Source: Rhizobium sp. CF080
GTDB lineage: Bacteria; Pseudomonadota; Alphaproteobacteria; Rhizobiales; Rhizobiaceae
DNA: 64,000 nt
NCBI RefSeq assembly: GCF_000282095.2
Contig: NZ_AKKC02000005.1
Span: 124,001-188,000 of the forward strand
Direction of reading: 5' to 3'
In this document: one piece after another, positions 1-8,384 of the stretch
How the letters are laid out: every line of letters begins with the position of its first letter
How positions within the stretch are numbered: the stretch's first letter is position 1
Translations under genes and position numbers: made by a program
Notes under the pieces: generated by a model
What the model saw: the letters and a program-made list of their open reading frames with translations, nothing else
Told to the model about the DNA's origin: nothing
Database searches by the model: none

Positions 1-663
1 GCGATAAACCATGGCGATCCAGCCGTCGCGGCAACGCAGCACCTGCCATTCGGAATTGCGCCCCTTGCGCGATGGCGGCACCCCGCCGCCATGCGCCACG
101 ACAAGGCTCTTCCAGTTCAGCCAGATGCCGACATCGAGAAGCGACACATAAGCGCTCCCGCCGCGACCGCCGGCGAGCAGTCCGGCCATGGCCGTATAGG
201 CGGAAAGGCCCGCCGCATAATCGAGCTGAGATCCGGCCAACTTCAGGGGCTGCCTCTTATCGTCACCGACGATATCCAGCATGCCCGATGCTGCCATGAG
301 GGTAAAACCATTCGCCCGCTGTGGCTCCGCGCCCTCCGGCAGAAGTCCGATGCGGATAACCGCCGGACCTTTTGCAAGATCATCCGGCTCGCAGCACGCG
401 ACCACCGCATCCGCCGCCCCGATCTCCGTCTCCAGATCGACGATACTGCCAGTCCTGACACGTTTGCCAGCCATCAGGAACGCGTGGGATGCCGCATCCA
501 GATCCTGCCTTGCGGGACCAATACACGTCACCCGCGCGCCAAGGTCGGCAGCAATCCGGCAGCAAAAATACACAGATCTAACGACGGAGATCGAGCAATC
601 TTCGCATACGATCTGCATGATTTTTCGACCATCAAGCGGTTTTCTGGAATTAACGGGTTCCAT
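1..663 (-). CDS. CaiB/BaiF (family III) CoA-transferase, 3' end cut by window edge
   Basis: The reading frame is open from an ATG at 663 down to base 1 (221 codons), so the C-terminus lies outside the window. The segment SQLDYAAGLSAYTAMAGLLA followed by VSLLDVGIWLNW matches the first domain of family III CoA-transferases, which move CoA between an acyl-CoA donor and a free organic acid. The N-terminus (about residues 10-60, with AADLGARVTCIGPA) resembles their Rossmann-like start. It is divergent from the MFS gene and lies next to a thiolase/DUF35 pair, which fits activation of a catabolic acid to its CoA ester. The donor and acceptor cannot be read from the sequence. The ribosome-binding site at this start is weak, so ATG codon 16 is an alternative start. 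Confidence 0.72.
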   Translation of the reverse strand, partial: MEPVNSRKPLDGRKIMQIVCEDCSISVVRSVYFCCRIAADLGARVTCIGPARQDLDAASHAFLMAGKRVRTGSIVDLETEIGAADAVVACCEPDDLAKGPAVIRIGLLPEGAEPQRANGFTLMAASGMLDIVGDDKRQPLKLAGSQLDYAAGLSAYTAMAGLLAGGRGGSAYVSLLDVGIWLNWKSLVVAHGGGVPPSRKGRNSEWQVLRCRDGWIAMVYR

Positions 664-728
664 AATTCTTTAACTCGCCTGAAACCGATGTATATCGGAA
701 ATTTTCCAAATTCGTTCTTTAATCACCA

Positions 729-757
729 TTGACATATACTTTTATTCTGCATCTATT
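729..757 (+). promoter_or_regulatory. Candidate sigma-70-type promoter for the MFS gene
   Basis: A perfect TTGACA at 729-734 is followed after 17 bases by TCTATT (4 of 6 matches to TATAAT) at 752-757. It lies in the divergent gap between the CoA-transferase and the MFS exporter and points toward the exporter. This is pattern recognition only. Confidence 0.35.
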
Positions 758-885
758 TCCGCACAACAAACCTATCCCTGGTTATGTCTCAATCATTTCT
801 TCTGCACAGGCGAAGTGTCAAACGACGAAAATTCACGTCGAGATTGACATCTCCGCTCGTGCGGTTGGCGTCAGGGAAAAACAGT

Positions 886-2133
886 ATGCGATTGCGAGGT
901 TTTGGCGCAGCCCGCCGGGTATTGGGCAAAGGACCATTCCGCACTTACACCACCGGAAATTTCATTTCGCTGGTCGGTACGTGGATGCAGCGGATCTCCG
1001 TCGGGTACCTCACCTGGGAACTGACCCACTCGACCGTGTGGCTCGGCCTGATGGCCCTGGCGGATCTCTGCCCGACGCTGATCATCGGCCCGTTTGCCGG
1101 CGTCATGGCCGATCGCTGGAGCAAGTACCGGCTGCTGATCTCCACCCAGGCACTGGGCCTGCTGCAGGCCTCGCTGCTGGCCCTGTTCCACCAGATCGGC
1201 ATGCTCGAGGTGATCCTGCTGTTTTCGATCACGCTGATACTCGGCGTCATCAATGCGCTCGCCCAGCCGGCGCGGCTGGCGCTTATATCCAGCATGGTCA
1301 GCCGCGATCTGCTGGCCTCGGCCGTCGCCGTCAACGCCATATCCTTCAACCTGGCACGGTTTCTCGGGCCTGCCGGCGCCGGCCTCCTGATCGCCACAGC
1401 CGGCATCACCTGGAGTTTCATCGCCAACGCCCTAAGTTACGGCGTGATGATCCTCAGCTTACTTGCTATGCCGCGCGAGACACGCGACACGCCCGCGCCC
1501 ACCACCCGCAAATTCGGCCATGATCTGGCCGAAGGTCTGCTTTACGTGTTTCGCGACCGGGCAACGGCAGCGGTAATGGCCGTGCTGGTTGTGACCGGCA
1601 TCTGCTCGCGACCTCTGATCGAAATGTTGCCGGCCTTTTCCGGCGCGGTGTTCCATGGCGGCGGCCCGGCGCTGGCGGCATTGACCTCCTCGATCGGCAT
1701 CGGCGCGGTGCTTGGCGGAAGCTGGATCAGCAGCCGGCAGAAACCCGGATCGATGACCCGCGCCATGCTCGTCACCTCGCTCATCGCGGCCCTTGGCGTC
1801 ATTGCCTTTACCGCAGTCGATACGCTCTATCTCGCCCTGCCGGTTATCGTCTGCATCGGTTTCTGCTGGGTCTCCACCAGCATCTGTTCGCAGACCCTGC
1901 TGCAACTCGGCGCACCGGATGCCATGCGCGGCCGGGTGCTGGCACTTTACGGCCTGATCATCAAGGCGGCACCGGCGATCGGCGCGGTACTGGCTGGAAC
2001 GCTGGCGGACTATTTCGGGCTCCGCAGCACCGTGGCCGCCGGCGCCGTGATCGTCACGCTCCACATGATCGTCCAGTTGCGGTTCGCGCACGTAATTTCA
2101 GACGGCCTCGAACCGAAACCGGCCGACGGCTGA
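886..2133 (+). CDS. MFS efflux transporter (EntS/MFS_3-like)
   Basis: A 415-residue membrane protein with about 12 hydrophobic segments. The opening TGNFISLVGTWMQRISVGYL and the loop GPFAGVMADRWSKYR are typical of the MFS_3/enterobactin-exporter-like group. These are proton-driven inner-membrane exporters of siderophores, drugs or metabolites. An in-frame ATG at 784 would add 34 residues but has no ribosome-binding site. The ATG at 886 is preceded by GGGAAAAACAGT and starts just before the conserved domain, so I prefer it. It is convergent with the LysR gene, with stop codons almost touching. The substrate is unknown; export of a toxic intermediate of the adjacent pathway is an inference. Confidence 0.8.
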   Translation: MRLRGFGAARRVLGKGPFRTYTTGNFISLVGTWMQRISVGYLTWELTHSTVWLGLMALADLCPTLIIGPFAGVMADRWSKYRLLISTQALGLLQASLLALFHQIGMLEVILLFSITLILGVINALAQPARLALISSMVSRDLLASAVAVNAISFNLARFLGPAGAGLLIATAGITWSFIANALSYGVMILSLLAMPRETRDTPAPTTRKFGHDLAEGLLYVFRDRATAAVMAVLVVTGICSRPLIEMLPAFSGAVFHGGGPALAALTSSIGIGAVLGGSWISSRQKPGSMTRAMLVTSLIAALGVIAFTAVDTLYLALPVIVCIGFCWVSTSICSQTLLQLGAPDAMRGRVLALYGLIIKAAPAIGAVLAGTLADYFGLRSTVAAGAVIVTLHMIVQLRFAHVISDGLEPKPADG

Positions 2134-3078
2134 TCACGCCGGCGCCTTGTTCAGCCTGAGAAAATTCGCTGTCACCGTACGCACCTCGGCCGCATGAGCC
2201 GAGGCCTGTTCCATGATCCAGGCATGGAACTCCTCCACTTTGCGCGTCCGTTCCTTCGGCCCCCAGATGAAATTGAAGTTCTCGTTGTCCGCCACCAGGA
2301 TCTTGAACGGCGTCACCAGCCGCCCTGCCTTCAGATCGTCGAGCACGAAGGCCACCTGCCCCATAGCGGCCCCCAGCCCCTGCAGCGCCGCCTGATAGGC
2401 GAGCGCCGACGTACCGTGGAAATGACCGGCCGTTGCATCGACATTCTCGACACCCGCCGTCGCCAGCCAGTCCGGCCAATGAGACGGCCGCAGCAGCGAA
2501 TGCAGCAGCGGAAGCCGCGCCAAATCGGCTGGCGATCGGAGCGGCGCATGCGCCTCCAGCAGCCCCGGACTGCAGACCGGCACCAGTTCATTGGTAATCA
2601 GGTGTTCGTATTCCAGATCCGTCTGAGAGCCATCGTTGAGCTGAATGAACACATCGACGTCACCGCCGTCGATCAGCCGCGGCGGCGGAACGGCGGCCGT
2701 CATTCGCATCATCCACTCGGGATGTTTGGCATGAAAACTCGTCAACCGCGGCACCATCCAGCGCAAGGCGAATGTCATCGAGCAGGACAGGTTCAACTCA
2801 CGCTCCCGGTCGAAATTGAGGAGTTTTCCGGTGGCATTCTCGACCCGCTGAAAAGCATCGGAAAGCGCCCGGGTATATTCGACGCATTTGTTGGTGGCGA
2901 CCAGTGCGCCCGCTCTGCGCTCAAAAAGCGTCAGCCCGAACGTCTCCTCTATATATTTGATCTGGCGGCTAATTGCGCCAGGCGTGACATGCAGTTCCTC
3001 GGCGGCACGGGTAAAGCTCCCATGACGGCCCGCGGCCTCCAGGGCACGTAGCGCATTGAGCGGCGGCAAACGTCTCAA
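2134..3078 (-). CDS. LysR-family transcriptional regulator, GcvA-like, with TTG start
   Basis: A 314-residue LysR regulator. The N-terminal winged helix-turn-helix has the GcvA-group signature RRLPPLNALRALEAAGRHGS and then FTRAAEELHVTPGAISRQIK. The effector-binding domain follows from about residue 90. The frame can be extended upstream to 3186, but the true start is probably TTG at 3078. A strong AGGAGG sits 6-7 bases before it, and GcvA-type proteins begin at this point. It is divergent from the thiolase gene across a 191-base gap that holds a clear dyad with T-N11-A geometry (3220-3246). It therefore probably controls the 3.3-6.0 kb genes and itself. Confidence 0.9.
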   Translation of the reverse strand: MRRLPPLNALRALEAAGRHGSFTRAAEELHVTPGAISRQIKYIEETFGLTLFERRAGALVATNKCVEYTRALSDAFQRVENATGKLLNFDRERELNLSCSMTFALRWMVPRLTSFHAKHPEWMMRMTAAVPPPRLIDGGDVDVFIQLNDGSQTDLEYEHLITNELVPVCSPGLLEAHAPLRSPADLARLPLLHSLLRPSHWPDWLATAGVENVDATAGHFHGTSALAYQAALQGLGAAMGQVAFVLDDLKAGRLVTPFKILVADNENFNFIWGPKERTRKVEEFHAWIMEQASAHAAEVRTVTANFLRLNKAPA

Positions 3079-3219
3079 TTTTTCCTCCTGCCTCCCTCGG
3101 CAATCCCCAAGATCTAGAGCAAAATCGGATAGTGCGAAACGCCATTTCCGTGAGAAAAACTCAAGCGACATACGAGAAACCCGCATTTGAAGATTGCGCG
3201 GCGGGAAATTACAGTGTCG

Positions 3220-3246
3220 GCAAACTTGGGATCACATCAAGTTTGC
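3220..3246. promoter_or_regulatory. LysR-type operator: 9-bp inverted repeat
   Basis: GCAAACTTG at 3220-3228 and its exact reverse complement CAAGTTTGC at 3238-3246 are separated by 9 bases. The dyad contains T3227-N11-A3239, the classical LysR recognition geometry. It lies in the gap between the divergent lysR and thiolase genes, 24 bases before the thiolase ATG. Confidence 0.65.
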
Positions 3247-3269
3247 TCGTCTGGTCAGGAAACACTTAA

Positions 3270-4439
3270 ATGTCGCGACATGCTGCAGCCTATATCGTCG
3301 GTGCATACGAGCACCCCTTGCGAAATGCGCCGGATACATCCGTCGCCCAGCTTCACGCCGAAGTCGCAGCCGGCGCGCTTGCGGATGCGGGGTTGACGAA
3401 GGAGGATATCGACGGCTTCTTCTGCGGCCCGGACGCGCCGGGAACAGGCCCGCTGTCGCTTGCCGACTACATGAACCTCAACCTCCGGCATGTCGACACC
3501 ACCAACACCTCCGGCTCGTCCTACCTCATCCACGTTGCCCATGCCGCCCAGGCGATCGCCGCCGGCAAATGTAATGTCGCGCTGATCACCCTTGCCGGCC
3601 GGCCGCGTCAGGAAGGCAAAAGCAAGGGCGCACTTAAACGCCAGGACAATCCCAACCAGCCGGATTTCGAATGGGAAAACCCGTTCGGCATCCAGATCCT
3701 CGGCGTCTATGGCATGGTGGCGCAACGTCATATGCATCGCTACGGAACGACGGCAGAACAGATGGCCTGGGTCAAGGTCGCGGCTTCCCACCACGCCCAG
3801 TTCAACCCGCATGCCATGTTACGTGATCCGGTCACCGTGGAGGACGTCGTCAACTCGCCGCTGGTCGCCGATCCCCTCCACCGGCTCGACTGCTGCATCG
3901 TCACCGACGGCGGCGGCGCCCTGATCGTTACACGCCCCGAGATCGCCAAAAGCCTGAAACGGCCGCGGGTCAAGGTCGTCGGCTGCGGCGAGGCGCCGAT
4001 GGGCCAGGCCGGCGGCTATTTCGAGATCACCGATACGGCGGCGCAGAAATCCGGTGCGGCGGCCTACGCCGAGGCCAATGTAAAACCTTCGGATATCAAA
4101 TATGTCTCGCTCTACGACAGTTTCACCATCACCGCGATGCTGCAGATCGAGGATCTCGGCTTTTGCGAAAAGGGCGCGGTCGGGCGTTTCGTCGAAGACG
4201 GCAATCTGATTTCTGGACGCGGCCGCCTTCCCTTCAACACCGATGGTGGCGGACTTTGCAACAACCACCCGGTCAATCGCGGCGGCATGACAAAGGCGCT
4301 GGAGGCCGTACGCCAGATCCGCGGCGAGGCGCACCCGTCCGTGCAGGTGCCGAACTGCGACCTCGCGCTTGCCAATGCGATCGGCGGCCAGCTCGGGGTG
4401 CGGCATGCAAGTTCCACCCTGATCCTCGAAAGGGGCTGA
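3270..4439 (+). CDS. Thiolase-like protein (SCP-x / lipid-transfer-protein thiolase group)
   Basis: 389 residues with thiolase-fold features. The N-terminal half contains SGSSYLIHVAHAAQAIAAGK at about residues 75-95, and the C-terminal half contains GLCNNHPVNRGG and ANAIGGQLGVRHASS. Members of this group cleave or form beta-keto thioesters and usually act with a DUF35 OB-fold partner, which is the next gene, 1 base downstream. The usual nucleophile motif Cys-x-Ser-Gly reads Asn-Thr-Ser-Gly here, so no cysteine occupies the normal position. Catalysis may be unusual, for example aldolase-like as in some SCP2-thiolase/DUF35 pairs. Its start lies just behind the LysR operator. Confidence 0.85.
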   Translation: MSRHAAAYIVGAYEHPLRNAPDTSVAQLHAEVAAGALADAGLTKEDIDGFFCGPDAPGTGPLSLADYMNLNLRHVDTTNTSGSSYLIHVAHAAQAIAAGKCNVALITLAGRPRQEGKSKGALKRQDNPNQPDFEWENPFGIQILGVYGMVAQRHMHRYGTTAEQMAWVKVAASHHAQFNPHAMLRDPVTVEDVVNSPLVADPLHRLDCCIVTDGGGALIVTRPEIAKSLKRPRVKVVGCGEAPMGQAGGYFEITDTAAQKSGAAAYAEANVKPSDIKYVSLYDSFTITAMLQIEDLGFCEKGAVGRFVEDGNLISGRGRLPFNTDGGGLCNNHPVNRGGMTKALEAVRQIRGEAHPSVQVPNCDLALANAIGGQLGVRHASSTLILERG

Positions 4440-4440
4440 C

Positions 4441-4842
4441 ATGAGCGATTATCTTAACCCGGAGCCGGTTCCGGCACCCGATACGACAATATTCTGGGAG
4501 GCCGCGAAACAAGGCCGGCTGCTACTCAAGCAATGCCGTAACTGCGGCAAGCCGCACTGGTATCCGCGTCAATTGTGTCCCTTCTGCTTCTCTGTCGATA
4601 CCGATTGGATCGAGGCATCGGGAAAGGGCGAGATCTATTCGTTCTGCTACATGCGCAAGGCCGCCGCTCCGTATGTGCTGGCCTATGTCACCCTTGCCGA
4701 GGGGCCGACGATGATGACCAATATCGTCGATGCGGACATCGGTTCCCTCTATACCGGACAAAAGGTCGAGGTGGACTTCCGCAAGAGCGTCGGCGAATGG
4801 TCGGTGCCATTGTTTCGACCTTCCGGCCCCGGATCCCTTTGA
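4441..4842 (+). CDS. Zn-ribbon/OB-fold (DUF35) protein, partner of the thiolase-like protein
   Basis: 133 residues. An N-terminal rubredoxin-like zinc ribbon has Cys-x2-Cys pairs in CRNCGKPHWYPRQLCPFCF (about residues 33-51). An OB-fold domain follows (ASGKGEIYSFCYMRKAAAPY, then a VDF...WSVPLF end). DUF35 proteins bind acyl-CoA and form complexes with SCP2-type thiolases. The ATG follows the thiolase stop by one base, so the two are almost certainly co-translated and act as a pair. Confidence 0.88.
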   Translation: MSDYLNPEPVPAPDTTIFWEAAKQGRLLLKQCRNCGKPHWYPRQLCPFCFSVDTDWIEASGKGEIYSFCYMRKAAAPYVLAYVTLAEGPTMMTNIVDADIGSLYTGQKVEVDFRKSVGEWSVPLFRPSGPGSL

Positions 4843-4985
4843 CGTTTGAGGCTGTCTCAACTGCACGGCGAGTTTTTCTACGTTGACGGTCGTGGCGGGA
4901 GATACGCCAATTCCCGAAGGGAAAAGACCGGAATGAGGAATGGCATCTGGATATGCCGGCCGGTTTTTGGCCAAGGGAGGAAATC

Positions 4986-6008
4986 ATGTTCAACCGAATC
5001 CTGCCGGCTACAGCGCTGGCCATGGCATATCTGTGCCTGTTGCCTCAGGCTCGCGCCGCTGACGCCGATCTTGTCGCCAAGGCCGAGAGGGAAGGCAAAG
5101 TCCTGTGGTACAGCAGCCTTCTCGAGAAGGAGGCCGTCAAACCGCTGATTGACGCCTTCAGCGCCGAGTATCCGAAGATCAAGGCCGAATATATCCGCTC
5201 CACCGGTGCCGACATGGCCAAACGCATCATCGCCGACCATCAGTCCGGCAGCGCGGTCGCTGACGTCTACGACGGCTCGACCACCGTCGCCGAGATTGCC
5301 CCGGCCGGCCTGATCCAGCCCTATCTGCCGGCTGCCGCCAGGAACATTCCCCAGACCTATTGGGACCCGCAGAACCTGTGGACCGCACAGGTCGTCTATT
5401 TCACTACCGTCGGCTACAATACGGATCTCGTCAGCAAGGAAGAGGCGCCGAGTAACTATGCGGACCTGCTCGATCCGAAGTGGAAGGGCAAGATCGGCTG
5501 GGCCACCAATGGCACCGCCAGCGGGGTCGGCTTCGTCGGAAACGTGCTCGACCAGATGGGTTCGGAGGAAGGCATGGCCTACCTCAAGAAGCTCGCCACC
5601 CAGAACATTCAGTTCATCAAGGGCGGCGGCAACGAAACGCTGCAGGCCGTGGCAGATCGCCAGATCCTGATCGGCCTGTCGATCTTCAATCACCATACCC
5701 TGATCCAGAAGAAGAAGGGGGGCCGCGTGGAATGGGTGAAAATGGAACCGCTCTTGAGCTTTCCCAACCCGATTGGTCTTTTGAAGGACGCGCCCCACCC
5801 CAATGCAGGCAAACTTCTGATCGAATTCATCCTCTCGGAGGAAGGCCAGAAGATCCTGCGCGACTCCGACCACATTCCGTCAAGCGATCTCGTCGATGCG
5901 ACCGACCCGAGCGTCAAGCATGGCTTCAAGGTGAACTTTCTCGGCCCACAGCGCCTGGAAAAGGAACAGGACGGTTGGAAGAAGATTGTCGTGGACGTGT
6001 TCCGTTAA
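4986..6008 (+). CDS. Periplasmic solute-binding protein, iron(III)/polyamine ABC type
   Basis: 340 residues. A cleavable signal peptide (about residues 1-24, ending QARAAD) precedes a family 1/6 extracellular binding domain with EGKVLWYSSLLEKEAVKPLI, LLDPKWKGKIGW and PHPNAGKLLIEFILSEEGQ. The start at 4986 has a GGAGGAAATC ribosome-binding site; an upstream in-frame ATG at 4953 would bury the signal peptide. Such proteins feed ABC importers for ferric ion, polyamines or organic acids, but no ATPase or permease is encoded anywhere in the window. It is an orphan, possibly working with a distant permease. A decayed copy of its 3' part lies downstream at 6209-6370. Confidence 0.88.
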   Translation: MFNRILPATALAMAYLCLLPQARAADADLVAKAEREGKVLWYSSLLEKEAVKPLIDAFSAEYPKIKAEYIRSTGADMAKRIIADHQSGSAVADVYDGSTTVAEIAPAGLIQPYLPAAARNIPQTYWDPQNLWTAQVVYFTTVGYNTDLVSKEEAPSNYADLLDPKWKGKIGWATNGTASGVGFVGNVLDQMGSEEGMAYLKKLATQNIQFIKGGGNETLQAVADRQILIGLSIFNHHTLIQKKKGGRVEWVKMEPLLSFPNPIGLLKDAPHPNAGKLLIEFILSEEGQKILRDSDHIPSSDLVDATDPSVKHGFKVNFLGPQRLEKEQDGWKKIVVDVFR

Positions 6009-6208
6009 AGTTTTTTGACAGACCGCGTTGCTGAACAACACTAAACGGCCGTAGCGCTTGGCGAATCAGCGCTAGGGCAGCATTCATGTATTGGTTGGGC
6101 GTCGAATGCCAAACAAGCATGTGCGACATCTTTTGAACTCGGACCTCTCTTGATGGAGCGACTTTCAACCACGGGGGGTCGTCTGGATCAGCAGCGCGGA
6201 TAACCGCC

Positions 6209-6370
6209 ATCAAGATGGAGCCGCTGCTCACTTACCCAGTGATCAGCTATCGTAAGGACGCCCTACACCCCAACGCGGGCAGATGGTTCATCGGTTTCCA
6301 TCGGGAAATGACCGGCGACGCTTGCAATCTCGAGCAGGCGGCTGGAAGGACATCGTCAGCCACCTCGTAA
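6209..6370 (+). pseudogene. Decayed 3' fragment of a solute-binding protein gene
   Basis: Reading from 6209, the frame gives IKMEPLLTYPVISYRKDA then LHPNAGRWFIGF. This aligns with KMEPLLSFPNPIGLLKDAPH and PNAGKLLIEF of the intact binding protein just upstream. Near the end, GWKDIVSHLV in a shifted frame matches that protein's terminal GWKKIVVDVFR. No upstream part is recognisable. It looks like the tail of a former tandem duplicate, or the scar of a deletion. The rest of the 6009-6494 gap shows no other gene. Confidence 0.6.
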
Positions 6371-6494
6371 GGCCGCGGTCCGGGAAAAAATAGAGGAGCG
6401 TGAAACTCTGCCGAAAGCAAGATATTGTCCCTCTTCGGTCAAAAGTCCGGATGGTAAGCACGATAGTCTGCGAAGGGATCAGGAGGACCATCAA

Positions 6495-7250
6495 ATGACG
6501 AGCAGTCTGGCAACCAACCTTTCCGAAGCCCTCGGAATTTCCCACCCCACCTTGTCGATCGTCGCAGAGATGGACCCTCCGCTGGCGCGCGAATTCCTGG
6601 CCATGGCCCGGGCAGTCGGCGCGAGCAACGCGCTTTCGCCAAAGGACCAGTCGCTGATCCAGATCGCCCTGAATGCTTCGGTCGTACATCTGAATGCCGA
6701 AATGGTGCGTGCCCATATCGCATCTGCATTGAAGCAAGGCGCTACGGCGGGGGAAATTCGCGAGGTTCTCCAACTTACCTCCGTGTTGGGCATCCACGGC
6801 ACAATCCCGGGCGTCCTCATCCTGACAGATGCGGAAGGCGGCCTAGACAATCTCAGGCGAACCGCCTCGCCCGAGCGTCAGGCTCGCGCCGAAGCCGCCC
6901 ATCAGGCGTTCGAAAGCAAACGGGGGGCGCTGACCCCGGCCTGGCAGGCCTGCACCTATCAGGTGCCCGCGCTGGTCGAGGCCTATGCCGGCTTCTCGGG
7001 CGTGCCGTGGAGCACGTCTCGCCTGACGCCCAAGATGAAGGAACTGGTCTATATCGCGATCGACCTCATGCCGCAGCATACCCACCTGGAAGGCACCAGG
7101 GTGCATATGGCGAAAGCCCGCGCCAACGGAGCATCGGATGCCGAGATCGTATCCATCCTGCAGATGATCGCGCTTCTCGGCATCCAGACCCACATGCTGG
7201 CGCTGCCCATACTCAAGGAAGAACTTGAAAAGGCTGGCCTTCCTGCCTGA
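6495..7250 (+). CDS. Carboxymuconolactone decarboxylase-family protein, two CMD repeats
   Basis: 251 residues made of two CMD/AhpD-like helical repeats: first LSPKDQSLIQIALNAS...TSVLGIHG, second LTPKMKELVYIAIDLM...LLGIQTHMLALPILKEEL. The family includes 4-carboxymuconolactone decarboxylase and AhpD. The redox Cys-x2-Cys of AhpD is absent and the usual ExxCxxH is not kept, so a decarboxylase or isomerase-type role, or a non-catalytic role, is more likely than peroxidase activity. Translation starts after AGGAGGACCATCAA. A clear paralogue lies at 25550-26320, with the same ending ALPILKEELxK. It is convergent with the next gene with no gap. Confidence 0.82.
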   Translation: MTSSLATNLSEALGISHPTLSIVAEMDPPLAREFLAMARAVGASNALSPKDQSLIQIALNASVVHLNAEMVRAHIASALKQGATAGEIREVLQLTSVLGIHGTIPGVLILTDAEGGLDNLRRTASPERQARAEAAHQAFESKRGALTPAWQACTYQVPALVEAYAGFSGVPWSTSRLTPKMKELVYIAIDLMPQHTHLEGTRVHMAKARANGASDAEIVSILQMIALLGIQTHMLALPILKEELEKAGLPA

Positions 7251-8219
7251 TCACGGCGTCAGGGCACCCCCGTCCAGCACGCGGATCGGCGCACCGTCCA
7301 TCCACGCCAGAATGTTCTCGATGCACTGGCCGTAGAACATTCCCATGCATTCGTGCGTGGCATAACCAAGATGCGGTGTGAGCAACACGTTCGGCAGGTG
7401 GCGCAGGGGATGATCGACGGGAAGCGGCTCGATGTCGAACACATCGAGAGCAGCGCGAATACGTCCTTCCCGCAGGGCTTCGATCAAGGCTACCTCATCC
7501 ACAAGCGTGCCGCGGGCCGTATTCAGCAGTAGGGCGCCCGGCTTCATCAGAGCCAGCTCCCTTCGACCAACGCTTCCCTTGGTTTCCGGCGACAGAACCA
7601 TGTGGATCGAGAGGACGTCCGATTTTGCAAGAACCTCGTCGAAACCGGCCCAGATCACGCCATGCGCCTCAGCGGCTTCGCGCGTCAACGACCGCCCCCA
7701 GGCAATCACCGTCATGTCCATGGCCCGCGCCATCCGGGCCAGCCGGGCACCGATCCTGCCAAAGCCCAGAATGCCCAGCGTCCGCCCGCTCAGGCGCCGG
7801 CAGAGCCCCGTTCCCTCCATGAAGCCACCGGAGGCGATGGCCGCCACGCCTTCTGCGACGCGCTTTTCGGCTGCAAGCATTAGTGCGAACGCGAATTCGG
7901 CGGTATCTTCCGGATGGTAGGCACCCGACCAGCAAAGCGTGATCTCCCGTTTGCGAACCGCGTCCATATCGAGATGCCTAGTTGTGGCTCCGGTCAGCGC
8001 GATCAAACGAAGATTCGGTAAAGACTCAAGCACGGCGGCGTCGAGATGCGTTCGCTCGCGCATCGGCAACACGACCTGGGAGCCCTTCAAGGCCTCGACG
8101 AGAGCAGGTCCCCGAAGCGCTTCGCGCTGGAAGACCACTTCCGCACGTTTTTTAAGAACGGACCAGTCGGCGCAGGCTTCCGCGATCCCGGGCCAATCGT
8201 CAAGTACAGTAGTGCGCAT
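7251..8219 (-). CDS. D-isomer-specific 2-hydroxyacid dehydrogenase
   Basis: 322 residues from the preferred ATG at 8219 (GGAG 6 bases upstream; an upstream ATG is at 8234). The NAD-binding segment GILGFGRIGARLARMARAMD gives the GxGxxG fold. The catalytic Arg lies in LLLNTARGTLVDE, Glu in DVFDIEPLP and His in LTPHLGYAT. Such enzymes interconvert 2-oxo and D-2-hydroxy acids with NAD(P)H. It is divergent from the SDR gene. In context it could reduce a 2-oxo acid released by the ring-cleavage/FAH route, but the substrate cannot be read. Confidence 0.88.
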   Translation of the reverse strand: MRTTVLDDWPGIAEACADWSVLKKRAEVVFQREALRGPALVEALKGSQVVLPMRERTHLDAAVLESLPNLRLIALTGATTRHLDMDAVRKREITLCWSGAYHPEDTAEFAFALMLAAEKRVAEGVAAIASGGFMEGTGLCRRLSGRTLGILGFGRIGARLARMARAMDMTVIAWGRSLTREAAEAHGVIWAGFDEVLAKSDVLSIHMVLSPETKGSVGRRELALMKPGALLLNTARGTLVDEVALIEALREGRIRAALDVFDIEPLPVDHPLRHLPNVLLTPHLGYATHECMGMFYGQCIENILAWMDGAPIRVLDGGALTP

Positions 8220-8384
8220 CACATTCTCCGTCATTTTCCGGATCTTAGGCACAAGCGATATGCGCCGGCTTGACCGGTCGTCGCCGATCTTTTGGCCTGC
8301 GCTCGAAACGGAAACATCGCCGCTGGACAGCATGCATTTCGCCGCGGAAGGGTTCGTTCAAAGATCCATCAGGAGGAAAATTTC

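Noticed and set aside
729..1523. 264-codon plus-strand frame
   Set aside because: It overlaps the MFS transporter in another frame and has no motif; the MFS frame is well supported.
4878..5873. 331-codon minus-strand frame
   Set aside because: Antisense shadow of the solute-binding protein gene.
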